DNA of 64,000 nucleotides. Source: Cryptomeria japonica (taxonomy: Eukaryota; Streptophyta; Pinopsida; Cupressales; Cupressaceae). This document shows, in pieces, positions 1 through 10,463 of the stretch; position 1 is the first letter of the stretch; every line of letters begins with the position of its first letter. The notes under the pieces are model-generated. The model was not told the DNA's origin. It saw only the letters and a program-made list of their open reading frames with translations, and ran no database searches. The position numbers were made by a program, and so were the translations under genes. The DNA is taken from contig NC_081415.1 of NCBI RefSeq assembly GCF_030272615.1, positions 376,169,392-376,233,391 of the forward strand. The letters are read 5' to 3'.

Positions 1-526
1 CTAGTAGCAGCAAGGCACCAATGGGAGGTCGACAGCGACAGAGAGGGCAGGGTGGATCCTTAGAAGCTGTTGGTGTTGAGGTTGGCAATTCTAGGGAAGC
101 AAAGGTTGGAGGTGAGGAGGAGAGAGCGGCTCCTAGGAAGGGTAGGCAACAGAGGGATGAGCACAGAGGTGGAGAGGGGGAGATGGGGAGAGAGCAGGCA
201 GTGCCAGACATAGTATGGTATTTGAGAGTGAGGGTGATAGGTTTGCAGTCACAGTTGATAGTGGCATAGATGCAGCTGGCAGAGTGAGACCGACAACTTG
301 TTGAGATCAAAGCAGAGTGAGATTCCCTTCAGTGATAGGTTTTTCATTAGATGAGTCATGCAACTTATTATGTTGCAACTTATAGCATAGCGGTCCTAGT
401 ATTGCAACACGTTGTTCTATATTCTCAATATATGGCTCGATCTGAGGGAGCTAGGGCACCCACACAGGACACCAATCACTAGGCACCACCTCCTCCACCC
501 AGCGATGAGGGAGAGGCAAAGAGCTA
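1..526 (+). pseudogene. Element A antisense ORF, C-terminal tail (broken)
   Basis: This stretch lies beyond the 3' end of element A's pol and reads on the opposite strand. Open segments encode a Gly/Arg/Glu-rich region, then a Leu/Ile/Val-rich stretch that could form a coiled coil, ending at a TAG at 524-526. Several in-frame stops interrupt it. The better-preserved element B carries a plant mobile domain ORF in the same place and orientation (11,690-13,701), with a similar basic tail followed by a coil-like stretch. I therefore read this as the tail of the equivalent ORF, whose PMD part would lie left of the window. Sequence similarity between the two tails is weak by eye, so the call rests mainly on position. 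Confidence 0.4.
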
Positions 527-2043
527 GATTTTTTATGTCTCCTAGATTTTGTTATATACCCCATTTTTGTAGCTTATACGATTCTTGCTCTGATGAGACA
601 TTGTATTTGATAGTTGATATCATTTGTACTCTTAGACATTGAGATTATGATGAGATATATGAGCCCTTGATTTGATTTCATCATACTTGTGTTGATTGAT
701 TATGAGATGTCTTTCTATATGCTTTATTCTATATGTATGCATATCTTTTTAGTATGGATGTATGTAATGCAGATGAATATGGATGTTTTTTTAATTTCTT
801 TTTCATATGCAATAAATGATGAAAATGAGTAACTAGTAATGCAAATATTTATTTTTCATGCAATAATATGAATGCAAATAAGTATATAATGAAATGTATG
901 GATCTATATAATATGATCATGTATGCAGCTAACATCTCAATACATAAGTACTCGATCAGAGAAACGATGATGAAAAAGGGAACCACTTAGCTAAGATATG
1001 GCGATTGTTTCAAACTCTCGTTCAAAAGATAAAGAGATCATCATTATCATACCGAAGTCACTTGAAATGCATAAAATTTAGAATGAATGCAACTTAAACT
1101 TAGTCACTGGATTTGGTATGCTTAATTTTCATCACTGAGCAATTTACAAAGCAGGCAAAACAAAGTTCCTTTCTTTTCATATGCACTATTAATTATCTTG
1201 TCCACAATGACCCTTTTATCATTCATATCCTTGGACAAATTACGCATGCATCCAGATTGCACATTAAATAAATTCCCTCAAAATAGACAAAGAAATGACT
1301 CCAACCTCCCTATAGCATATAAATAAGTGGAGTCGAGGTATGTGTGGCGATTTCACCTTGATGTGAAGGCACTTATCATAAACACCCAACTGATTAGATG
1401 TTTCCAGATCATCGAAATCACTCCTACAAATAGAAAATAAAGAAAAGTATTATGCCCCCAATCCTTGCTCCTCTTAGTCAAGATAGACTTCCTCGAGTTA
1501 CTCAGAGGGAATAATAATCGAAAACCAATTTAAAAGACAACACGCAAAGAAAATTTCAATCATATCTCAAACAGTTTAGTGATTGTTTTTAGTAGTCTTG
1601 TTTTGCTTGTTTACTCAGTGATAAAACTCTGTAGTGGATAGGAGATAGGTGAATAACTTAGATTGGATGACTTGGTACTACCGACCGAAAGATGACTTGG
1701 TTAAACTACTTAGGACATTTTGATTGACTAGTCGATTACCCTAAGACTAAGATGTTGATTAGTTTCAAGCCATGAGGGTTCCAAAAGAACCAGGATGTCA
1801 CAAAAGTGACTAAAAGATATGTACAAGCTAAAGCAAAAATGCAGGAAAGCGGGAATGAAAACAAGAAATGGTAAATTTGCGTTGATAGATGGAGCGCTTA
1901 AATACAAGAGGCGCCTGTTTACCAGGTTTTCACCTTCTTGGAAAAGATCCTTTCTTCTTATTTTTTAAAGATTTTATTCTTTTATTTTTTTTTATTTTTT
2001 TATTTTTTATTTTTTGCCATACAGGTTGCTGGAGCAAAGAATA
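527..2043. other. Element A non-coding region between antisense ORF and pol
   Basis: No credible ORF. The stretch is rich in ATGCAAAT/ATGAT-like words near 720-900 and has a T-rich tract at 1,960-2,015 just past the pol stop. Patches resemble the matching region of element B, for example the ATGCCCCCA-like block near 1,450 and the motif at 1,911-1,933. Its position matches the spacer between pol and the antisense ORF in B. Confidence 0.5.
1911..1933. other. Conserved motif downstream of pol, copy in A
   Basis: The run GCG followed by CCTGTTTACCAGGTTTTCAC is identical at 15,419-15,441 in element B, although the surrounding sequence is strongly diverged. CCTG and CAGG can pair around a short loop. 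Function unknown; it could be an RNA processing, packaging or antisense-transcript signal. Confidence 0.6.
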
Positions 2044-3212
2044 CTAAGTGAAGAATCTCTTCAAGTGGATGGCGTTGATCGGTTCATGGAGTTGTTCTCT
2101 TTTCGGTGTTGAGAGTTGATAGGCACCAGAGCCAAAGACTGCAGTAACAATGTAGGGACCCAGCCAGTTGGGTTCAAACTTCCCTTTGTTGTCTCAAAAC
2201 TGTTGATTTTTTAGGATTCTCTCTCAAAACAAGGTCACCAACCTGAAATTCTCTTTGTCGAACTTTCTTGTTATAACCTCTAGACATTCTCTTTTGGTAG
2301 GCTCTCAAATGATCAAATGCCAATTGTTGACATTCATCCAGCAACTCGAGTTCTTGCAATCTAGATATTTTGTAGTCTTCGTTAGTAATAAGACTTTGCA
2401 AAGAAACTCTCAAAGAAGGTATTTCCACCTCAATAGGCAAGACTACTTTGGATCCATACACCAAAGCAAAAGGTGTAGCCCCATTAGGTGTTCTGATACT
2501 TGTTCTATAAGTCCATAGTGTAGGATTGAGCTACAAATGCCAATCATTTCTAGATTGTTTTAACATTTTGTGCAAGATAGTCAGCATTTTTTTGTTAGCA
2601 GCTTCAGCTTGTCCATTACCTTTAGGGTAGTATGTGGATGACCAGTGCTGTTTGATTTTGAACTTTTCATAGAGCTCATCTAGATCTTTGTTTTTTAATT
2701 GCCCTCCATTGTCAGTCACAATTGAAGAAGGTGTCCCATACTTGCAAATGATATAGTTAAGGATGAACAAAGCTACTTGTTTACCGGTTGCTTTGATTAG
2801 TAGAACTACTTCAACCCACTTAGGGAAGTACTCAGTGGCAGTTATGATAAACTTATGTCCATTAGATGATGCAGGATAGATTTGGCCAATGAGGTCAAAT
2901 GCCCATTGTTGAAAAGGTCAATGTGTGATGAAAGGTATTAGATCCCTTGCTAGAGAATGTATGAGATTTCCATGTAGCTAACTTCTCACAAGTTTTAGCA
3001 AATTTTATAGAATCTTTTTCCATATCTGGCCAATAGTAGCCAACCCTCAGCAGTTTCTGAGCTAGAGTAAGACCGTTTGAATGAGATCCATAAATACCTT
3101 CATGGACTTCAAATAAATCATGTTGGGACTCTTTAGTTTCTAGACACCTAAGAAAAGTACTATCCAAACCTCTCCTATAGATCGTTAGCGATGATGACAT
3201 ACCATGAAGCAT
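2044..3212 (-). pseudogene. Element A integrase (Tat-type Ty3/gypsy), broken
   Basis: Minus-strand frames from about 3,212 to the TAG at 2,044-2,046 encode an integrase. Visible parts in order are a zinc-binding-like region with two His (around GIYGSHSNG) and a TCEK segment where the second expected Cys reads Leu; the core with Asp in AFDLIG, Asp in IVTDNGGQ and Glu in NGQAEAANK; and a C-terminal part with VGDLVLRENP and a final IHLKRFFT before the stop. The DDE catalytic residues are therefore present. Several stops and frame changes (near 2,530, 2,900 and 3,170) make it non-functional. It is the last domain of pol and would insert the cDNA into the host genome. Confidence 0.85.
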
Positions 3213-3299
3213 TTCGGATTAGGTTTCTTTTCTCATTACAAGTAAGATTAGCATGGATAATTTGGTCACGCAAGTAAGAGTAAATGTGGCTATAGTGAG

Positions 3300-3790
3300 A
3301 TGAATCATATCCAATAATAGAACAGATCATCTGGGACTCAAGGGAATCATAAGAAGGATAATGTAACTCTTCCACTAGGAATTCATAGAGGAACTCAGAT
3401 TCTTGTAGCTGTGGTATAGATGCCAAGGTAGCCATAGCATCTGCTACTCTATTTGCTGATCTAGGAATCTGCTGAAATGATACAAAGGTAAAGTATTTCT
3501 TGAGGTCATCAACCATTCATTTATAGGGCATCAGTTTCTCATCCCGAGTCTGATATATATCATTGATCTGATTGATAATTAGCTAAGAGTCTCCATAGAT
3601 GTATAACTCAACAACCTTCCATTCAATAGCTAGCTTGATTCCATTTATCAAAGATTCATATTCTGCAATATTGTTGGTACAAGGAAAGATAATCTTGTAT
3701 GCCTTTGGGATTTAATATCTCTGAGGATTGATAAGAAGTATTCTAGCACCAGAACCTTGTTGAGTGAAAGACCCATCAAAGAACATTTTC
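3300..3790 (-). pseudogene. Element A second (archaeal-type) RNase H
   Basis: Between the first RNase H and the integrase a separate RNase H fold can be read with its acidic residues in order: Asp in FFDGSF (about 3,775), Glu in NIAEYESL, Asp in IYGDS, and Asp in NRVADAMATLAS (about 3,440). A second RNase H of this kind after the RT-RNase H pair is a hallmark of the plant Tat lineage of Ty3/gypsy elements. Two or three stops interrupt it, one directly after YGDS. Its proposed role is to help remove RNA from the RNA:DNA hybrid during reverse transcription. Confidence 0.8.
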
Positions 3791-3869
3791 TAGGATCATT
3801 GAGTAAAGTGCATGATGGATTTATCCAGAAATTCTATGTGCAAAGGTTGATTGTCTTTAAGTGGAGCAT

Positions 3870-4338
3870 CGACAAGTTGATCTGCAATGACCTATCCTTT
3901 GATAGCTTTGTGTTCTATATATTCAATATCAAATTTTGTAAGAACCATGACCCATTTAGCCAATCTTCTTGTAAGTGTTGCTTTGCTTAGAAGATATTTG
4001 AGTGGATCAATCTCAGCCACCAATTTGATAGCATGTGCTAGCATATAATGTCATAATTTTTGTGATGCAAAGACCAATGCCAAACAAGCTTTCTCTATGA
4101 TAGTATAGTTCATCTCATAGGATACTAAGGTCTTGTTGATATAGTGTATAGCTCTTTCTCTTTTGTTCTCATCCGGTTGTGCCAAAAGTGCCCCTAGTGA
4201 TGTATCGGTAGCTGATATGTAGAGAATCAAGGGATTGCCTTGAATTGGTGGAATCAATATAGGTGGATTAGAAAGATATGCCTTTATCTGCTTTAGATGT
4301 TGTTCACAATCTTCATCCCAATTGTATTTGACTCCTTT
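3870..4338 (-). pseudogene. Element A first RNase H domain
   Basis: Translated minus-strand sequence gives SATDTSLGALLAQ (about 4,200) and YTIIEKACLALVFA (about 4,080), the usual N-terminal part of the RNase H that directly follows RT in Ty3/gypsy polyproteins. The C-terminal part continues with KWVMVLTKFDIEY. A stop after SQKL at 4,051 breaks the frame. Confidence 0.8.
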
Positions 4339-5100
4339 TCATAATGCCTTTATGAATGGTTGAGCCTTATCTGCTAGCTGAGAGATGAAGCATCTTATTG
4401 ATTGGAGTCGCCCTTGTAAACTTCTCATTTGATTGACATTCTTTGGAGGTGGCATTTCCATGATAGCCTTAACTTTTTCTGGATCCACTTCAATTCCTTT
4501 CACTGAAACAATATGTCCTAGGAGCTTACCAGATGTAACCCTAAATGCACATTTATTAAGATTTAGTCTGAGTTTGAATTTTTCCATCCTGTCTAATATT
4601 GGACCTAGTTCTGATAGATGTGTTGATCTTTTCATAGATTTGACTAGAGTATCATCGACATAGTCCTCCATGTTTTTGTGCATCATATCATGAAAAATTG
4701 TTGTTACAACTCTTTGATAAGTAGCACCTACATTCTTTAAGTCGAAGGGCATTACATTCCAGCAGAAGGTTCCCCGTGCAGAGGTGAATGCTATTTTCTC
4801 TTGATCCTTAGGTGCAATTTTGATCTGATTGTACCCAAAAAAACCATCCATTAAAGAGTACATTTCATAGCCAGTAGTCATATCCATGATCATGTCTGTG
4901 TTGGGTGGTGGAAAATCATCTTTTGGACAAGATTTGTTTAAATCTTTGAAATATGTGCAAACACGTATTGATTTGTTAGGTTTGCAAATGAGTACAATAT
5001 TAGATATCCACTCGACATAATCAATTGCTCTGATGAATCCAACTTTTAGTAATTTTTCTAGCTCAGACTTAACAAGTAATGCAACACAAGGATGCATTTT
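4339..5100 (-). pseudogene. Element A reverse transcriptase
   Basis: A 252-residue open stretch contains the RT core: KLLKVGFIRAIDYVEW, DLNKSCPKDDFPPPNTD, YSLMDGFFGYNQI, FCWNVMPFDLKN and the catalytic box EDYVDDTLVKS. The YVDD aspartates are intact. After the box come the connection motifs GHIVSVKGIEVDPEKVKAI and QMRSLQGRLQSIRCFI. It is continuous with RNase H in the family arrangement. The fragment is open, but the polyprotein around it is not. Confidence 0.9.
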
Positions 5101-6741
5101 TCAGAGTTTTTTCTTAACAAGTTTAACTCTGGGAGTGATAGAGAGATGATGCATTATGAGGTTAGGATCCAGACCCGATATTTCAGCATATATCCATGCA
5201 AAATTGATCTTGTTTTCCATGAAGAAATCTACAAATTATTTTAGTTCTTTGACTAACAAGGATTGAGCTACATGTATGGTGTGCTGATCTTCTTCTTCTC
5301 CAATGTTTATTGGCTGTGTGGGTTCAATTAGCACTGATGATTTCTATTGAAAGTGATCAAGCAAAATGTCAAGTATCTCACCTTCAGGCATCTCAGAGAT
5401 GTTTTCACTGTTAGGTACGTCCTTTATTACTATTTTTTTATTTTCACATCGCTACAGTGTGGTTTTCACCATCAAAACTCTTATTTTTCTTTTTTTAATT
5501 TTTGCGACTAAGATACTTGCCATCTGCTGCTGTCATGTTCTCACTTTGTTCACTGGTGGAAGAGTCCATTTTTTCAAGTGCATTAAGATAACAGGCTAAT
5601 GTATAATCATTGGCAAAGGTAGGTATATTCAAAGGTTGATCTTGGAAAGTGCAATCAATAAGATCAAGATGTACTTGGGATAAAGATTTAATAGGTTCAA
5701 GGGAATTCATGGTATTGTCATCACAACCTTGGACTGACAAGTCAAGTTCTAGAAGACTACCTTGCATAAGCATCTCAAGACCAAGAAGAGTTAGAACATG
5801 ATTATCAAAGTTTACATTACTATTTAGGGAACCTAACCGAATAGACCTACCACTAGCACCGTCCTCTACTTCAGACTGGACTACATATCATGGTTCGACA
5901 GTAACAGGTTTAGCAGATAGAGTTTCGACATTCATGATAAAGTAGTTATAGTTTGGTGTCAAATAGGAAATATCATAAATATATCTTATTTTGGAGTGAT
6001 CAGAGTCGAAAGATGAAGCCTTTGACTCTTCTTCAAGTGGCTTAGTGAAAGCATGTATAGTATCAATATCTACATATTTGATGTTGCAAGTTCCTTCGTG
6101 ATTTGGTTCAATGATCACTTGTAGTTGACATACATGTTGACATAACCTTGACGACTCTATTAGTCTATGTCATCTTTCCATACAGCTTCCTCTGGACTAA
6201 TGATTGGCCCTACTTTTTTAGCCTCCAATTATTTATTTGTAGACCCATACCTAATTTTCTCTATCTCATTAGAGGGAGATATAGTAGGTGAATAATTTTC
6301 TTGTTCTCTTTCTTCTTTAAGTTGTTTTTCATAGTCTTCTTGTCTTTTTAGTCCGATTTCCTCTATTTCCTTTTACAACTTCAAGTGCACTATCTCTTGT
6401 GCTTCATCTATGATATCACTAGGTTCTTCAAGAGTTTCTTCAGTAGATGCATCTGATAAAATTTTTGGACCCCATTCATACTCATTCAAGTCTATTTTTG
6501 AATCATCTACTTGCATTCTTCCTGTGTATATGACCAGAATGTTCAGTGGTGCAAACAATTCTTTAATTCCTTCTATCTCTTCTCTCATATCTTCTAGGAT
6601 TTCTACTCCTTGTAGTGTCACTATTGATATAGTTGGAACTTGATTACAAGTTGCTTTTTCTCTCTTAATTGTCAGTTCTTCTTGTTCTTTCTCATACTCT
6701 TCCTGAGTTTTCTGAGTATTTACTTTCTGTGATATTTGATG
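5101..6741 (-). pseudogene. Element A linker between G-patch and RT
   Basis: Minus-strand fragments (5,495-5,773; 5,888-6,118; 6,373-6,621) correspond piece by piece to 60,890-62,400 of element C. They are acidic, Ser- and Asn-rich and show no domain I recognise. Shared segments include IIEPNHEGTC, GIKELFAPL, EYEWGPK and LDPNLIMHHLSITPRVK, the last leading directly into RT. A long poorly conserved linker here is seen in all copies in this window. Many stops. Confidence 0.7.
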
Positions 6742-7215
6742 TCATATCTTTTTCCTCCACTTAGACTGATGATGAGAAGTATGCTTTTGATTTGATGGCT
6801 CCTCTAAATGGTATCCAAGTCCAACTTTATCATTTATAGACTTAGTTTGTAGCTTAATAGTTTCAACAATTCCTTCTTGACGCTTGCCTAGAGGTCCGGT
6901 ACCTGAATATCCCATGCGTTGAATCATCTTATATCCTGGACCATATTGTTCAGGGGAAATCTCATAGTGTTGCACTTCTTTGTTTTCACTATCTTCTTTT
7001 AAAAGCCATTTGAGAATAACCTCCTCTTCTATTTCATCTGCAAGGGAAGTAGAGGATTGTACAAAAATACCATCATAAATGACATTTGGAGTTGAATTTT
7101 GTGGCTTCATAGCTTCAGATGGTTTTCCAGACTGTCTTGGCGATGGAGGAAGAGACATTAGTGAAAGTACAAGTTCTATCTTATATCCACCCATGCTAGT
7201 ACCTATGATTTTCAA
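6742..7215 (-). pseudogene. Element A G-patch domain upstream of RT
   Basis: This 157-residue open stretch contains a G-patch signature: YGPGYKMIQRMGYSGTGPLG, then KRQEGIVE and after a spacer VGLGYH, ending in a basic SKWRKKI. G-patches are glycine-rich nucleic-acid-binding modules. Here the module lies after the protease and before RT, as it also does in element B (20,215-20,660). Betaretroviruses carry a G-patch at the protease C-terminus, so the placement is a striking parallel. I infer an RNA-binding role in the polyprotein. Confidence 0.75.
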
Positions 7216-7359
7216 TTTCTTTTCTGTCTTTCATCAAAGTTTCAGCTGTAGAGGTTGCTTTGTTATGAGGAACGAAGGCATCAGTACACTAGTTTAATGC
7301 ACTACATGTGTAACTTTTATCAGAAGGAATACTGACCTCAACTCCATTATAAGGAAATT

Positions 7360-7656
7360 TCAAGAACTGATGATAGGTAGATGGTACTGCTTGCATTTCA
7401 TGAATCCATGGCATGTCCAAAAAGATGTTGTATGAAAGAGGAAGGTCAAGCACCTTAAAATAACATCTCTTTCCACAAGTCCTACCCTGGTTGGTAATAG
7501 TACTAGACCTTTAGAGGTTCTTTCTTCTTCATCATAAGCTTTGATTGTTATTTTATTTGCTAGATCAATGACATGTTCAAAAAATCCCAACTGTGTTAGT
7601 AAATTGTAGGTACAAATATTCAACCTAGCGCCTCCATCTATCAAAACACATTTGAC
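7360..7656 (-). pseudogene. Element A aspartic protease
   Basis: The protease begins at LIDGGARLNIC (about 7,640), the flap/core start of a retropepsin, with Asp-Gly-Gly-Ala where many families have Asp-Ser/Thr-Gly-Ala. It continues with AYDEEERTSKGLVLLP and a region equal to LLGRPWIH in element B. There is a frame change near 7,470 and a stop just upstream of LIDGG that separates it from gag. Confidence 0.75.
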
Positions 7657-9417
7657 TTAGTGTTTATGGATCATAGCTTTGATGTGTAATGGCTGGTTAT
7701 GTGGGTGATTCAGTGAATTGTCATCTTCTTCAAAGAAGGTGAGGTAATGAGGCAAAGTCAGGTGACCCACCATAGATTGAAACCGATATACATCTAAATC
7801 TTTGGGGACATTAGTAGTAAGAATAGCTTTGTCTAGGATCTCTCTATGAGCAGAAGAGATCTTGAGCAGTTCAAAAATGGAGATTTGAGTGGTAGTTTGT
7901 TTTAATTGTTCGACAATGTTGTAACCAGGAGAGGATGATGAAGCCAGTTGCTTATATTTAGCCATGATCATATCTAGATGTCTATTTGAAGAAGTCAGTA
8001 GGTTTGATGTTGTTTGATCAGGAGTCAAGGAACTAGCTCCTTTTAGAGTAACCTTCTTTTGAGTGTGGGTTACAACATTTGCGGTTTGTGTTTTATTTTG
8101 TTTCTTTGACTATGAGCACATTGCAATACTCAGATTGTGAAGATTCAACCATGTTGATCACATTGTCATTGTTGGCGTAGGTGTAATTGAGGATTCACCT
8201 TGTTCATAAGTAGGTAAAGGATCTTTAAAAGCTTTGTGATCAGCATTAGTTGTGGGGTTTCCAACAATAATTTTTCCAGCATCGATGAGGTCTTGAATCT
8301 CATGTTTGAGTTTCATGCAGTTGTTTGTTGTATGACCCTTGTTTTGATGATATTCACAGTACTCGTTTTCCCTCCACCATTTGGGTTTAACTTCTAGATC
8401 ATATGGTCTAGAGTTGTCTGGCAATGTGATCATTTCATTTACCAATAGAGTCTTAAGATTTGATTCATATGATTCTTCCAAAGGAGTGAAATTGAGTTTA
8501 GGCTTTGAAAGCCAAGGCTTTTCTTTAAACCACTCTTTTGATTTCTTCGAAGGGTTTTCCACCACAGTTTCAGCTACTTTGAGGCCTTGTGTGCCGCTAC
8601 CCAGATTAAATATTGTGGGTTTTGATTTTGGTTTAATAGTGCCCACCACTACATCATTACCAACATTTATGTTGATATCTTTTCCATATTTCCAGTATTT
8701 GTTCTTTTCTTTGGAACTAGAACCTTGATGTGTTTCTTTCCAGAGTGATATATCTCCTTTCTTTATAAGCACATCTTCCATTCTGAGGGCACTATCTACC
8801 ATTTTGTTGAATGAAGGGTACACTTGCATTTGGAAATTGTATTTCAATTCAAGGTTTGGGTTATTGACAAAAATGCCCATCTTCTCAGAATCTGGAATAG
8901 GTCGTGAATATCTAGAGAACATCTTTCTCCAACGTTGAAGAAAAGTGAGAAAAGGTTCCCTAGTTTTCTGTTTGGTATTGCAAAGCTTGATCATAGTGAC
9001 TGGATAACAAATGTTATAGGAGTATTGTTGGAGAAACAATTCGACTAATTCCTCAAAAGATTTAATTCCCATAGGTAGGCTTGAAAACCATTCCATAGCT
9101 TGTCCTCCTAAACTCCTCAGGAAAAGTCACATGAGATATGTTTGTTCATGCATGAACTCCATACATAAAGCACAAAATTCTCTGACATGGTCTTGAGGAT
9201 CTGAATTAGCATCATATTTGTCAAACTTAGGAATCTCCACTCCTAAAGGAAATGGAGACATATGAAGGTTTTTGTCAAATGGGAACGGGAAGATCGTGTC
9301 TAAAGAATATTGCATAGATGATTTATCCTTGTTTTTCATTTCTTTGATTTCAGTTTGTAATGCTTGTAATTTTTTGTTTACCAACGCTAATGGTGTCTCT
9401 TCCTCTTTAGTGATAAG
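7657..9417 (-). pseudogene. Element A gag, main part
   Basis: The open stretches 9,384-9,127, 9,096-8,158 and 8,028-7,657 together give a Tat-type gag. The capsid part includes VEIPKFDKYDANSDPQDHVR, MEWFSSLPMGIKSFEEL and FLQRWRKMFSRYSRP. A zinc-knuckle-like motif follows (CEYHQNKGHTTNNC, Cys-His-His-Cys), and the C-terminal part reads IVEQLKQTTTQISIFELLK. The N-terminus was separated by the insertion of element B and lies at 30,101-30,514. Joining the reading across the two sides recovers the order seen in element C (KLP..YN then LITKEEETPLA). Confidence 0.85.
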
Positions 9418-9422
9418 GGTTT
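9418..9422. repeat. Target site duplication of element B, left
   Basis: GGTTT here and GGTTT at 30,101-30,105 flank element B exactly, inside element A's gag. A 5-bp duplication is standard for LTR retrotransposons. Confidence 0.8.
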
Positions 9423-10446
9423 TGTGTCGACTTGAATTTCATCAACTACCTGCAACATGTTAGTTTCACAAAATGCAAAGGAAATGCTGCAGGAAATCCA
9501 AACTCAACCAATGAAACTACATGAAATTGATATAAAATAAAAACACTATTATTACTTTCATGATTTAAGTCTCATTGTGTCCTAACTCCACTGTTCATGG
9601 TTGTAGATGATGTGCTCTCAGACAAGCACTAATAACTTCCAAGATGGCATATGAAGAATGGACTGATAACTGATAGTTAACTGATACTATGATATGCAAT
9701 ACTAAATGAGAAATGTTAAATGATTATGCTAAATTACTTCAAGATTAAAACTCATAGATGCACAAGTTTTCACAAATTGCTAACTTGAAGACTAACTCTT
9801 TCTCAACTCAAACTCCCACATTTATAGAATTTGAGAGGATAAGATGATGTGGCCTAGATCAACAGTCACAATCAGATCTGCAGATTTGGATGGTTGTGAG
9901 TAAAGGTGAAGGTTGAGAGAAAGGGTCTCTGATTATGGTTTCATTTCTATTATGTGGTATCATTCTAACCAGTGGTTTGAATAATTGTGTTTCATAGACA
10001 GGGGTGGTTCAGACTGATGTTTTTTGGCAGCAATGGATATGCATCCTTCGGTGATCATACTTTAATCTTCCTTATATATGCTTCTGTTGGCGGCTTCCTT
10101 TATATCTAATCCAGCTTATGTAATTGGGATGGGTTTTTTGATGTACTATGCCAATGGGCATTTGGTATTGGGTAGAATAGGCTTGTGTTACTTAAGAAAT
10201 ATTGAAGGGTTTTCTTACTGGTTCTTTCCCTTCAGTGCTTTTTGAACCAGACACTGTAAAAAACTTTTAAAATTTAGTATAGTTTAGTGGTTCTATCCAC
10301 TTTTATCAAAAAAAAAAAAAAAATTAATAGAAGGACATGAAAAAAATAAATTAATCTTTTCAAATTAACTATTTAATAGAAGAATAATTATTAAATAAAT
10401 ATAAAATATTTATTTAATCGGTCATGGCCAATTTTATGTCTATACA
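9423..10446 (-). mobile_element. Element B 3' LTR
   Basis: It begins TGTGTCGACTTG and ends TATACA on the plus strand (TG..CA in either reading). It aligns with the 5' LTR at 28,965-30,100. Over the first ~245 aligned bases I count about 17 substitutions plus one short indel, roughly 7%, so the insertion is not recent. A block of about 500 bases present in the other LTR is replaced here by a poly(A)-tailed insertion (9,926-10,323). Confidence 0.85.
9926..10323 (+). mobile_element. Poly(A)-tailed retroposon, probably 5'-truncated LINE
   Basis: Relative to the 5' LTR of B, the sequence departs after AAAGGG at 9,925 and returns at ATTAATAGAAGGAC after a run of A (10,308-10,323). The 3' end TATCCACTTTTATC followed by poly(A) is typical of plant non-LTR retrotransposons. 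I see no reliable ORF2 signature in the ~380 bases, so a SINE or a processed transcript is also possible. No target duplication is visible; instead about 500 bases of LTR are missing. Confidence 0.6.
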
Positions 10447-10463
10447 TTTTGCTCCTCTTTGAA
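10447..10463 (-). other. Polypurine tract of element B
   Basis: On the minus strand the bases directly before the 3' LTR start (TGTATAGACA) read AAAGAGGAGCAAAA, a purine-rich run in the position of the plus-strand primer. Confidence 0.7.

Noticed and set aside
8381..8728. 115-residue plus-strand frame over element A gag
   Set aside because: Exact antisense shadow of the gag coding frame; an equivalent shadow exists in element C.
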